From Spirogloea muscicola (lineage: Eukaryota; Streptophyta; Zygnematophyceae; Spirogloeales; Spirogloeaceae), in assembly GCA_009602725.1 (NCBI GenBank), contig WELB01000206.1, positions 18,768 to 47,309 of the forward strand: a stretch of DNA of 28,542 nucleotides. The letters are read 5' to 3'. The position numbers were made by a program, and so were the translations under genes. This document shows, one piece after another, positions 18,968-28,542 of this stretch. Under the pieces are notes generated by a model. That model had not been told where the DNA came from and searched no databases. It worked only from the letters and a program-made list of their open reading frames with translations. Position 1 is the stretch's first letter; every line of letters starts with the position of its first letter.

Positions 18968-19864
18968 TCAACAGATAGAAGGCTGAGAATCAATTCAGAC
19001 CCTATTCAGCTCTTTCTTAGATTCACGACACAGACTTGCAGTCGGGTGATGTACTTCGAGCCAGGAACAGGGCCAGGTAAGAGCTGCACTGTCAGGCTGC
19101 TGTGCTCTGCCAGATGAGATGTTGTCTTCTGCCGATGTTGATCAATTTTTACGGCGGTGGCTGCTCTGGAAGGGAAAAGCAGAAGGGCTGGCACTATATT
19201 CACTTATCAGCGAGCAATATATGCCTTGCACCGTCAGGCTCACCTCCATGTAAATCATCATTTCCTCAATCAGTAATTAATCAGTGTTATTGTGATATTG
19301 TTTACACTGCAGGTAGCAAAGTCATCGATCTTGTTGCGTGCTCGTCGGAGCTGTACTGTCTTCTTGGCACCTTCTCCCAGTGTGATCCGTTTCGCTCGTT
19401 ATCAATGTTGGCACGTTCACCACGCTCTCCTGCACCCCACTTGTGCGCAGCTTAATGTTTTGGCCTGCAAGCTGTCTGGGATTGCCAGATTGCTGCTGCT
19501 GTTGCTCCCTCCCCATCGGTGAAGGCCAGTGGCAATAGGTATCACTGCCAACATCATTTGCCACCATCAGCTCCTACTGAGGGGTGACCACCGTAAGGCT
19601 CCAAGAGACCTAGGGACGGCTTTGTGAATGTTTCCAACCTGCTGACTTGCTGAATGCACCATACCTTGATTACAGCCTCCGTTCGTGGCTTTGGCTGGTA
19701 CTACTGCTTCAGTTGTTAATGCGAACTATTAGGGAGAAGTGCCTGCTGAAACGTCGGACTTTCGCCTGACCTGGTGGCAGCTGCATTTAGGACATGGCGC
19801 GCACTTTTTGACGCCTTGACATTGCTTGTTACAATGTCAAAATTGCAATACTGGGCTAAATTCT
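18968..19864. other. intergenic stretch after NSUN
   Basis: No gene is supported. TGTAA, a possible polyadenylation signal, occurs near 19250 about 280 bases after the NSUN stop. The copia-derived block begins at about 19865. Confidence 0.4.
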
Positions 19865-20041
19865 GCAGGACAAGCATTGCAGGCGAAGGATTTCTCCATG
19901 CTGAACGCCAACAGTCACTATGTTCCTGGTGGAAATCTTGACAATCTCACATCCCATCTGCGAAACTCTCACCTCTCTGCCATGTATTGTCGCTTTTAAA
20001 ACAGAGAAGACGTTGAAGATAACCTCTTCGACATAAAACAT
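19865..20041 (-). mobile_element. copia-like element fragment 1 (leader region, inverted)
   Basis: Its reverse complement shares with the next fragment the order GGCAGAGAGGTGAG, GTGAGATTGTCAA, CACC(A/G)GGAA(C/A)ATAGTG and TTCGCCTGCAA. It lies back to back with fragment 2: 14-base arms TTAAAACAGAGAAG (19996-20009) and CTTCTCTGTTTTAA (20047-20060) are exact reverse complements. Confidence 0.65.
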
Positions 20042-20044
20042 AAC

Positions 20045-20695
20045 CTCTTCTCTGTTTTAATGGCAGAGAGGTGAGATGCATGTGAGATTGTCAATACTTC
20101 ACCGGAAACATAGTGGCTGCTGGCGCTAGGCAAGGATGGATTTTTCGCCTGCAACGCGTAGTTATCATGCAGCAGCCATCATCTGAGGGAGTTTGGACTA
20201 ATCCGACTGATCAGCAACTTCTTTCTAGTGATGAGTGTTTGTCCAACGGTGCAACACCATCGGAAAGTGAGAGAGTACTTGCTAAAGAGCAATCACCAGC
20301 ACATCCAGTCCCTGCTATAGTACAACTACCTGCAGCTGCCGAGGTCCTTGCTCCTCCTGCAAGCTCAACAGCAGCACCACTCGCACCTAGCGATGCCTTC
20401 ATGGCATTGCAGGGGGACCCTTCTTCTCTTTCTCAAGCTCTTGCATCTGACGATGCTGTTCTGTGGCAGAAAGTTGTCGATGTTGAGTATGCATCTCTTA
20501 TCAAAAGTACAAGTGGCAGCTAACTTCTCTGGTAGAAAAGAGTATTTGTTGTAAGTAGGTGCTATGCGTCAAAAAAATTGCAGACAGTAGCGCGGATCGA
20601 TGTAAAGCTCCTTTGCTTCTTGCTTGCTTAGGGATACTCTAAATTAGAGGAGTATAATATTCTGTTATCTTTGCTCCAGTGGCGAAGTTCACTTG
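20045..20695 (+). mobile_element. copia-like element fragment 2 (leader to start of reverse transcriptase)
   Basis: After the leader, an open frame to 20523 carries the Ser/Pro/Ala-rich linker that precedes reverse transcriptase in Ty1/copia Pol, ending with ALASDDAVLWQKVVDVEYAS. Beyond that the match to fragment 3 continues out of frame to about 20695, where it meets fragment 3 head on. Stops and frameshifts make it non-functional. No integrase, RNase H or LTR pair was identified. Confidence 0.7.
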
Positions 20696-21535
20696 CAGAC
20701 AAGTAGGTCAGAGTTTGCTTCCTGATGGACATAGCTCTCAGGCTGGTCCACATAAATGTCTTCGTCATTATCACAGTTGAGAAAGGCAGTTTCCCCGTCC
20801 ATGTGATGAAGCTCAAAAGCTTCCAGAGCTGCAATGTACAGTAAGACACGAATAGAAGTGAACTCGGCCACTGGAGCAAAGGTTTCAGAATATCTACTCC
20901 CTCTATTCGGGAGTATCCCTTTGCTACCAAACGAGTTTTATATCTATCCACGCTACAGTCTGCATTTCTTTTCATGCGTAGCACCCACTTACAACCAGTA
21001 CTCTACCAGGAGGAAGAGAAGCCAGCTGCCACAATCTATTTTTCATAAGAGATGCATACTTAGCATCGGCATCTTCCTGCCACAAAATAGCAATATCAGA
21101 CGCAAGAGCTTGAGAAGGAGAAGAAGGGTCCCCCTGCAGTACCATGAAGGCATAGTCAGGTGCGAGTGGTGCTGCCGTTCAACTTGCAGTATGCGCAAGG
21201 ACCTCGGCAGCTGCAGGTGGTTGTACTACAGCAGGGGCTGGATGTGCTGATGTTGAACTTCAGCAGATACGCCTCACTTTCCGATGGTGTTGTACCACTG
21301 GGTACGCACTCATCATCTAGAGAGAAGTTGCTGATCAGTCGGATTAGTCCAAATCCCCTCTGATGATGGCTGCTGCACGATAACTAACAACTGCAGGCGA
21401 AACAATCTCGTCTCACCTAATGCTAGCAGCCACTATATTTCCGGTGGAATAATTGACAATCTCACATGCATCTTGCACAAAACAAGTTTGTCTACCTCTC
21501 TGCCATGTATTGTCGCTTTAGAGACAGAGAGGGTG
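20696..21535 (-). mobile_element. copia-like element fragment 3 (leader, linker and partial reverse transcriptase)
   Basis: Read on the minus strand it repeats the leader and linker of fragment 2 and runs further into reverse transcriptase: VDRYKTRLVAKGYSRIEGVD in one frame, then FAPVAEFTSIRVLLYIA, ELHHMDGETAFLN and DEDIYVDQPESY in another. These are the Ty1/copia reverse-transcriptase blocks, split by at least one frameshift, and the YVDD-containing region is absent. The piece is inverted relative to fragment 2, so the two form a large imperfect foldback of about 650-base arms with a spacer of roughly 150 bases unique to fragment 3. Confidence 0.8.
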
Positions 21536-22738
21536 TTCCATTGCTGCGGGTCACTTGTGACGATCGTCCCAGGGCCTCCTCATTGTGGCTCCAGGTCTGC
21601 CGAATTAACTCGAATGCCATCCTCACAGGATGAGTGCGAGGGCGGTTAATGTCTTGTGAGGGATCAGGTTCAGGGCTGTCGCACCATAAAGTGTTCTAGG
21701 GTTTAGCATTCAAGCTCCTTATATATCATGGCCTATTATATATCAGTGAGACATGGCCTATTGGCGCATACTTGGCAACAATGATGCCACTTCATGGGCA
21801 GCCAGTCGACACTACATTGAAGCCTATCATCTGAGTGCTCGGACAACATCTGAGATTGATTCTGCGACCCGATAGCACATGATGTCTTAAATCACCTCAA
21901 TCACTTCAATCACCTTGCCCATCTCCCTGGGCTGCCACCTTGTACTCGAAGTAATTTGGACTTGCATTACTGCTATAATCTGGCAGTTAATCTTATAAGA
22001 TACTGCGATCTAGGGTGCACTGAGCTCGACATTGGTGGATGCTGGCAATTCCGATTCAGTTGATGCCACAGAGTCATAGCCATACCTTGCAATTAGCTTC
22101 ATATGCCTGGTCATGCACAGGCATGGGTGAGTCAAGCGGCTACATGTCCATAGCCGGCATTAAGTTGTCGCATCCCTATCTTGTCAATATCGTGAAGTTC
22201 ATACTGGTGCTTTTTCCATGCCATTAGCATGGTGTTTTGTCAAGCAGAGGTATGATTGACGTCAGGACCTAGTCTCTTCATGATTTAATGGGTATCACAG
22301 CCCACCAAATGGTGGGCTTCACAGCCCGCCATATCAAGCGTTGGGTTTGAATGATTTGAGGCATTATGATGCAGCTTGCTGAAGGAGACAATGATATAAC
22401 ACCATTCAATTCCGTCCTCACAGACCCGCTGGGTACATCCATAGTGACGGCATGTGACATAGACTGAAAGAAAGCAGTGTCGCTCATGTTAACATCCTAC
22501 TGTTCAATCAATGCTGCTGCTGGCCAGCAGCTCATAGCAGGAGTCTCAAAAAATAACGAGAACATGCTCAGTTGCTCATCACTAAGTGCTCACATTGGTC
22601 CTTGATCAAAATCCTGGCCAGGACTAGTCCTGGCCAGGCCCAGTCCTGGCGCCCAGTCCTCGCCAGGGGGGTCCAAGTCATTTTGAAGCATGATGAAGAC
22701 GTTTAGCTACCAATATGAAAGGGACACCTTTCCAGATA
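21536..22738. other. intergenic stretch downstream of TLDc gene
   Basis: No gene is supported. It holds a short telomere-like CTAGGGTTTAG near 21698, a hairpin with arms AGCCCACCA (22299-22307) and TGGTGGGCT (22310-22318), and the palindrome annotated separately. Confidence 0.45.
22613..22638. repeat. 26-bp perfect palindrome
   Basis: Two CCTGGCCAGG units, each itself palindromic, flank ACTAGT, and the full 26 bases equal their reverse complement. Related CAGTCCTGGC units follow to about 22678. It lies about 100 bases beyond the TLDc stop codon, within its probable 3' UTR. Confidence 0.9.
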
Positions 22739-25700
22739 TTATCGAGCGAAGCCCCATACTTCCAAGTGAACTAAGCTGAAGTCCTCCGAGCTGCAATGAC
22801 AACCAAATAGTGATCAGCAAGTAAGCACTTCACAAGCAGTCTATAACTTGTCACACCTGCAACCCCAATGTTGCAGTCTTTTATTCATGTAACTTAGATA
22901 GTGATGCTCAGCGAGGATTGCTAGGGTGGAAGGCGAGCACAGCAATGAGTTGCAGCCTAGAAGCCTTGATTAAAGAAGCGAGGATGACAACATCAGAACG
23001 CCGTGGCTCAACTGGAAGCTGTACGCTTGTACCTGGCAAGGGAAAGACTATCAAAGGTCTCACATGGACCACTGTGGCCCGTGAGCAGATCACCGTGTAA
23101 CAAGATGCTGAAATGGCCCCTGCAAATCAGCCACCACTGCAGCATATGAAGCGAAATATCAACAGACAAGCCTGATCGAGCTCATATCTAAGCAATAGAT
23201 GCTGGAATAAAGCAGGGGCAGGTTTGCACACTGTCTGGACTTACCCGCCCCCCATAGCCAGCATGCTAAGGTTGGAGAACATGAAGAAGTTATTGGCGTG
23301 CGTCCACCGGTAGGCTCGCAACTCAGGATGCACCTAGCTTCATGAAACACCCAGTTAGAAAGCATTCTAACAACCCATTGATCTACTTGATTGCTGAACA
23401 ATCCTTGTCAAGACGATTTGCCAGATGTGCAGAATGGGTGCACAACGACAATTTAATTTTGCAGCGGCTGGCTTCCAGTGACAAAGATGCAGCAAGAAAT
23501 AGAGCATCACAACTCCTGGCTGCTAACCTGAAAGACGAAGCATTGGCCATTGCCGTAATACCGAGTGGCAACCTTCCATTCTTCAGAGGTAAAGCAGCCA
23601 AAAACCTGACACGTAGAACAATGTGCAGGTCAGCAGATTAGCCATGCAAGCAGGCAGAATCACAACACCAAGAAATGTACAGAAGTACCACTAAAAATGA
23701 TACACTCAAGAGTTGTATTGTTGCAAGTAACCTGGCCAGGAGTGGCTCCTTTGAGGTTGTCATTACAAGCATGCTTCCCCAAAGCAGATATAAGGACTAA
23801 GCAAGGAAAGCACAGCTCCATGACATGGCTTGCACTTGCCGTAGGTTCTGCATTTCTTCTGCAGCTTACATGTTGCCTGGTGTCCCTGATGACAAGGATG
23901 GATGGCCCTTTCCTCACAACCTTGCGGTACAGGGTCTTCAGGCTGCAATGCCATAGACAACAGACAGACTATGATTGCTTGCCATATAAAGTTGACTACT
24001 TGGAGGATGACCAACACAGGCACGTCAAATGCAATGGAAATGGAAGGTGCAAGCCAGCATACCTGATGCCATCTCTGGACATACTGTACAGTAACACCCA
24101 CGTGGACAAGCGGTAGCGTGCAGGAAGAGCGGCCGCCAACTTCAATGACCACAAGCTGCGTGCTGGTCACAGCATTGCAACTTATGACATTGTTGCTAGG
24201 AAACAGCTCGGGCATTGGACTTCAATTGCTCTAAATGAAGCACGTAAAAGAGCATAGGCATTTGTACTCACGGCACGGAAATGATTGTCTTTCAATACGA
24301 GAGACTGTCCTTCTCTCTTTGGAAGACACTTGCCCTCCACCATGATGGAGCCCCAGGAGATTGTATTCTCGCTAACGCCCCCTGACCTGCTATCGTGCAT
24401 CTTCGGCTCTACGGGTGCCTTGGTCACTCCCAGTCTGGGACTCAGCTGCTCTACGTCTGCGAATCTCATTGGTATCCTCAAGGGCTTGCCTCCCTCCCTC
24501 CACATTGCAGCAGGTTGCCCCGTCTCAAACGATAGCCCAGCTTGGCTATGGCTTGTGGCAGTTGCAATCTCTTTTGGTCCTAGGGACCTCCCATGTGACA
24601 TGGTTGAAGTGCTGCTCATGGCATCAACGGCAAGGTGGCTCTCATCTGCTGGACTCCTCCTTTGCAAGGAAAGCTTCGAGTGCAGCCGATTGTCCAGGAT
24701 TGAAGCATTCCTGGCTGTCCCGCCTCTGCCAAAGCTATTGCTGCCCCTCCAGGGCCCCTTGTTGGCAATCAGAGCGGCCCTGGCGGCCGCAGATGCCACA
24801 ACCCTTGTGCTGTCACTCTCCTCAGACCAGAGCTCCAGGCGTCTCAAGATGAGACTGAGCCTGCTCAATGTGCACCACAAGTTTATCAAATCTGGGCATA
24901 TCAAGTAATCAGCAACATCACCAACATAGTTGCACATATGACTTTGATCTGAGGCCCTCTCAGAACTATCAAACATTCACGCTCACAGTGCAAGTGCATC
25001 AAGTGTCTACTATCTGGTGGTGAGCCCTTGGTTGCTACCAGTTACTCACCCAGCAGAGGAAGTCTTGAACTGAAGGCGCTGCAGAGGCCCTCCAGAGTCT
25101 CCCACCTTCCAGAGGAGCTCGAAGGTGGCGAGGTCCTCCGGATGAGATTCAACCTTCGGCCTCAAATCACCGCCATTGCCTCTCTTGTCAAGGTCTGCAG
25201 AGGGCTGGACCAGCGTCATCTCTTGACCGTTCCTCTGCGGCCAGGAGGCATCTGCCCTGCCATCGGCTGGCCTCGCCACTGTTCCTGCTGGTGGCTGCTG
25301 AGCGTCGGTCGTCAGTGCTGGAAGTGAGGGACTGACTGAAGGCCGCTTGTGGGTCCGCCACTGACGAAAGTGCAAGGCTGCCGCCAGCCGGTCCTTCAAG
25401 GTCCAGTGGCCCTGCGATCTCGAGGAAGGGGAGGAAGGGGCGGCAGCTTCACACGGAGGGCCGGCCTCTCGGACGCGCCGCAGGCCGACGAAGCTGTCGG
25501 CGTCGATGCGCGAGCCCTGCAGGCCGAAGTCGATCTCCGCGAGGCCGCTCTGCAGCTGCGTCTCCAGCTGCAAAGCCAAACTCCGCATGTTGGTCATGAT
25601 CGATGGACGTCTCGATTGCTGCAAAAGTATGACATCAGCCTCAGCTTTCACGCGGCAGGCCGCAGCGCATCGATACAAGCGTCTCATTCACGAGTGATGC

Positions 25701-26072
25701 GACCGACGCAGCTCGGGCCACAGCATGGCCTCCCAAGGGCAAGCTGCGCCGCAGATAGGGATTGTGCGCCTCCTCGATGGCGCGGCGGGCCAGTTTCTAC
25801 GGAAGCTTCACCTCGTCGCTGCCGATGAGGATGAGGAAGGGGACTTGCGGCAGGGCGGCGGGGCCCGCGACCTCGCCGGGACACGCGAGCGCGGCTTGCG
25901 GCGCAGGCTCTCCTGGCCGGCTGCTGCCAGCGCCGGGAGCCACCGTGCTGGCCAAGGAGACAGACGGCGGCGGCAACGGCGGCGGCGGCGGCGGAGGCGG
26001 CCGGTCCACGACGACGGGCCGCAGCGGCTCCCCCTCGTCCTCATCCTCCTCGCCGCCGAGCGCGGCCTCCAT
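22739..26072 (-). CDS. TLDc-domain protein (OXR1/NCOA7-like) with in-frame TAG in first exon region
   Basis: Exons: 25692-26072, 25050-25618, 24272-24860, 24063-24139, 23870-23942, 23528-23605, 23245-23333, 23033-23119, 22739-22790; about 660 codons. The C-terminal TLDc domain (last about 155 residues) is complete: LAAALPARYRLSTWVLLYSM, SLKTLYRK, GPSILVIRD, VFGCFTSEEW, YYGNGQCFVF, YRWTHANNFFMFSN, HGDLLTGHSGPCETF and LVHLEVWGFAR. TLDc proteins act in oxidative-stress resistance and bind the V-ATPase. The N-terminal 500 residues are low-complexity plus an unrecognised helical part (MRSLALQLETQLQSGLAEID). The first block has an in-frame TAG at 25797-25799: excision of the 15-nt GTGAAG...TAG, a longer in-frame intron, a sequence error or a mutation could each explain it. 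The join at 24860 is the least certain (acceptor at GAGCAG); TGCCCAG about 30 bases upstream is an alternative. Confidence 0.85.
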
Positions 26073-27302
26073 GCCATGCGCCGGCGGTCAGGCGCCGCNG
26101 AGGCCATCGCCGCAGCGGCGACGGCCGCGACGGCGGCGACGGCGGCGGGCGTCGTGGGTCCGCGCGCGGCGGGCCAGGGGCCCCTCCGCCACCTGGCACT
26201 GGCCCTTGAATCCTAATAATAATTTCTAGCCCTTAGATTTAAAAGCCCTAGCCTGACGGGGTGCTGGTTGACTGGGCACCCAACCACACAATGGTCCACT
26301 GAATCACCTGGGCCATTCATGAGCAGTCCAGCCTTGCGCTAGTACCTGGAGACGAGAATACGCCTCTCCTTACCGCTTGTACGCTTCTGCAGTTGATGCA
26401 GTTGCAGCTCCTTCACTCCTGGATATCTTGAGACCAAGTGGCTTGGCCTGCAGATTCAGTTGAGATGAACCAGCTCAACTCCTGCATGCAAGTATGTATG
26501 CAAGCGTGAAGCGTGTCTTGGCTCGGCTTGGCCTCCCTTCCACTTCATGCACACTGTGCACCTTCTCTCTTGTTCTCCCAAAATTGAATGGAGTAATTCT
26601 AGCCTACATAAAGTTGACGCATGAATCCCAACAGCTTATCACGCAGGGTTGTGCTGGGTGATCTGGGAAGTACGCATGGACCCACCACAATACCACTCAT
26701 TCCTTGTCTTTGCAATCCTGAAGGCGCCCAGCTTTCCACTGGTTTGCCCACTTGCCTGGTCCCAATGGCCACCTCATTCACCTGGTCTCGTGTGAAGCCT
26801 CGATGGGCCTCCACTGAAGAGGCAGTCTTGTGTTTTCGCACAGTTTGAAGTCCAAGGAGCAAGTTACCACGGATTCAACGCTGCTGCAGTTGCTCAGCAA
26901 GGACACCGTTCGATGGCCTACACATGTGGACCACTGTAGAGGACTCTGAATTGACTGAGGTTGGGTCTCCTTGATTGCCCCTGATCTGGGTGAATGGCAA
27001 TGGTACAAACGACCCAGAGACTTTGCGCAAAACAGCTATCAAGCGCCAAGAAGGTGATGCTAGCTACATCCGCAGCTCATATGACTGTCACAGCACAAGG
27101 CTTGACATGATCAAGCACGTCTTTTGAGCCCTCTTCCCATGCACAACTGCGGAATAGCTTGGCAGGTTGTGCACACAGACATCGGATTGCGAGCCTCAGC
27201 AAGTATACCACACACAAGCAACCATACCAAATGCATAGATATGCTATGCCGCGCTCAAATTTTTGCCAGTTCAATATGGCTTCGGTCAAAGCTAGGGCAA
27301 GA
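26073..27302. other. TLDc upstream region and cupin 3' flank
   Basis: This contains the TLDc promoter side and the downstream flank of the cupin gene. A single n stands at 26099. GC-rich triplet sequence persists to about 26150, probably the TLDc 5' UTR. A minus frame at 26599-26862 is open for 87 codons but has no recognisable domain. Confidence 0.45.
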
Positions 27303-28542
27303 TCAAGTAAGACTAGGCCAGACATTGTAGTCTGTACTTGGATTCGCCTTGTCGAAGATAGCATCCTGACATGCAAAGAGGTAAGCACTCTCCACCTCGT
27401 GCAAATTGCTGATGGCATGAGCCATGCCAATCCTGCCTGTTGCAACAGCCACCTCAAACGGCTCCAGGATGACATCCACGTAGCCGTTGTCCAGGTCTGG
27501 AGCTTCGTTCTGCAAATGAAAGTTGCTGATTATCAAGCACAGTCTTGCCTCTGCAGCCTAGATACAGACTTGCCTGAATTTGGCGCATCATTTCAGATTG
27601 AGGAGGAGCAGCTCCATCAGCAAGTGGAGACAAAGCAATCACCAAATGGGAAAATAGTGATCGCCATTGCGTGTGAGAGAGCTATGTACTCGAAATTTCA
27701 CTTGACCACCCCACAGGATGAAGGTCTCGTTGCAGTGATGATGCCGGTGATTGCCGCGGGCAGAGCCGGCCTTGATCTCGCCTAGGTGCACAGCTGTGCA
27801 AGCAGTCGCACCGCCTGCACCAATAGGGGGATCAGGCTTCTATTAAAGTTCGAGAAGAGAGGCAGTAGATGTGCCCGCTATCATCGTATGACCTGCTACA
27901 CAATGCGACCCCTTTGGACAAACAGTAATTCGAACTACATTGCACGCAAGCTAAAGCTGCACAGACACAAGCTGATCATCAAGGCACCTTCAGGCTAGTG
28001 GTGTGTGGAGCAGTCGTGCTGCTCGTGGAAGACGAGGCCTGACCTTCAAGTCCTATCTGTGCAGCAGCGGCAAGCGGATCCAGCATCCACCCTCGGCTGT
28101 CGTACCGAGGATCATCGCTGTTCCTGATGTCGAGCCTCACGAGGCTTGCCTGACGGTCATCCCGCCTGAGTGGCCGATAAGGTGAAACTGATCAGCCTGG
28201 GCAAGTCAATACTTTCGTAGCCAATGGTGCTGCCTCCACCCTTTCCTGATCACGAATCAGTTTCGCTCTTGAAGCACTCATCGTTATCGAGGAGTGACGA
28301 AGATCAGCAGCCTTCTCTTAAATGCGCCAGTCATCGACTGGCTCGCAAGCGTGTGGCGCACCTGGGCGTGGATGTGGCGCGACCACGGAAGTCCGCCCCG
28401 CCGGACAAGGATCGGGCCTGGGCCGTCGCCGCAGGCGCCAGCGAGTACGCCAGCACGGCCGCCATGCCGAGCGCGGAGAGGAGGACGGCGGCCCGCTGCG
28501 TGCCTCCCGCCGCCGCCGCCGCCGCCAGCCCCGCGGCCGCGG
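27303..28542 (-). CDS. plastid cupin-fold protein, probably thylakoid-targeted (5' end beyond window)
   Basis: Exons 28362-28542 (open to the edge), 28044-28165, 27690-27814 and 27303-27509 join in phase. The first visible exon has an Ala-rich leader, then QRAAVLLSALGMAAVLAYSL ending APAATAQA, a hydrophobic segment with an AxA-type cleavage site like a thylakoid-lumen signal or membrane anchor. The mature part contains SDDPRYDSRGWMLDP, then VHLGEIKAGSARGNHRHH and HCNETFILWG, a cupin motif 1 (HxH...E) likely to bind metal. The last exon has GYVDVILEPFEVAVATGRIG, then HAISNL and YLFACQDAIFD. I recognise this as an uncharacterised RmlC-like cupin conserved in plants and algae; its substrate is unknown. 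Targeting is inferred from the leader only. Confidence 0.82.

Noticed and set aside
24830-24895. Frame beginning FDKLVVHIEQAQSHLE from acceptor TGCCCAG on the minus strand
   Set aside because: It looks helical but meets a stop soon after and cannot connect to the long open exon 24272-24860. It is kept only as an alternative boundary.
27566-27640. Candidate extra cupin exon ending CAG|GCAAGT
   Set aside because: The exon ending at 27690 already joins 27509 in phase with continuous homology, so an additional exon is not needed.
27159-27785. 208-codon plus-strand open frame
   Set aside because: It is antisense to two cupin exons that have clear homology and correct splice phases, and it has no domain of its own.
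1-28542. CRISPR arrays, bacterial operons, rRNA or tRNA genes
   Set aside because: No regularly spaced repeats, ribosome binding sites or cloverleaf/B-box sequences were seen, and the gene structure is eukaryotic.

Overview
The window is nuclear DNA from a photosynthetic eukaryote of the green lineage, most likely a green alga. Genes are densely intron-split (up to 11 coding exons), exons are GC-rich, acceptors are mostly GCAG, and degenerate TTTAGGG/CCCTAAA motifs occur. Several proteins match plant-type orthologues: a two-domain plastid NFU, a BSH-type SNF5 and a plant-type HYPK. I cannot name the species. I rebuilt eight genes by joining exons whose splice phases and protein homology agree; homology is from recognition, not a database search.

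Layout from left to right. Bases 3-275: possible end of a low-complexity gene. Bases 410-1010: two copies of a dispersed repeat. Bases 1961-2938 (-): chloroplast NFU iron-sulfur scaffold. Bases 3832-4516 (+): HYPK. Bases 5745-6410 (+): COMM-domain protein. Bases 8386-10848 (-): G-patch plus C2H2 zinc-finger protein. Bases 11737-14811 (+): SNF5/BSH chromatin remodeller subunit. Bases 16124-18967 (+): NSUN-type RNA m5C methyltransferase, with an assembly gap of 199 n near its 5' end. Bases 19865-21535: nested inverted pieces of a Ty1/copia element. Bases 22739-26072 (-): TLDc-domain protein. Bases 27303-28542 (-): plastid-type cupin cut by the right edge.

The genes are unrelated housekeeping functions (Fe-S assembly, N-terminal acetylation, endosomal trafficking, RNA processing, chromatin, RNA methylation, stress/V-ATPase, plastid) and do not form a pathway or cluster. 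NFU/HYPK and G-patch/SNF5 are divergent pairs.

The least explained material is a five-copy repeat whose minus-oriented frame keeps a peptide ending SDLYVLTRGY despite many silent changes, with three copies lying just upstream of HYPK, SNF5 and NSUN. Other notable points are three GC-AG introns, telomere-like tracts in NSUN introns, and an in-frame TAG in the TLDc gene that coincides with a 15-nt GT...AG segment.
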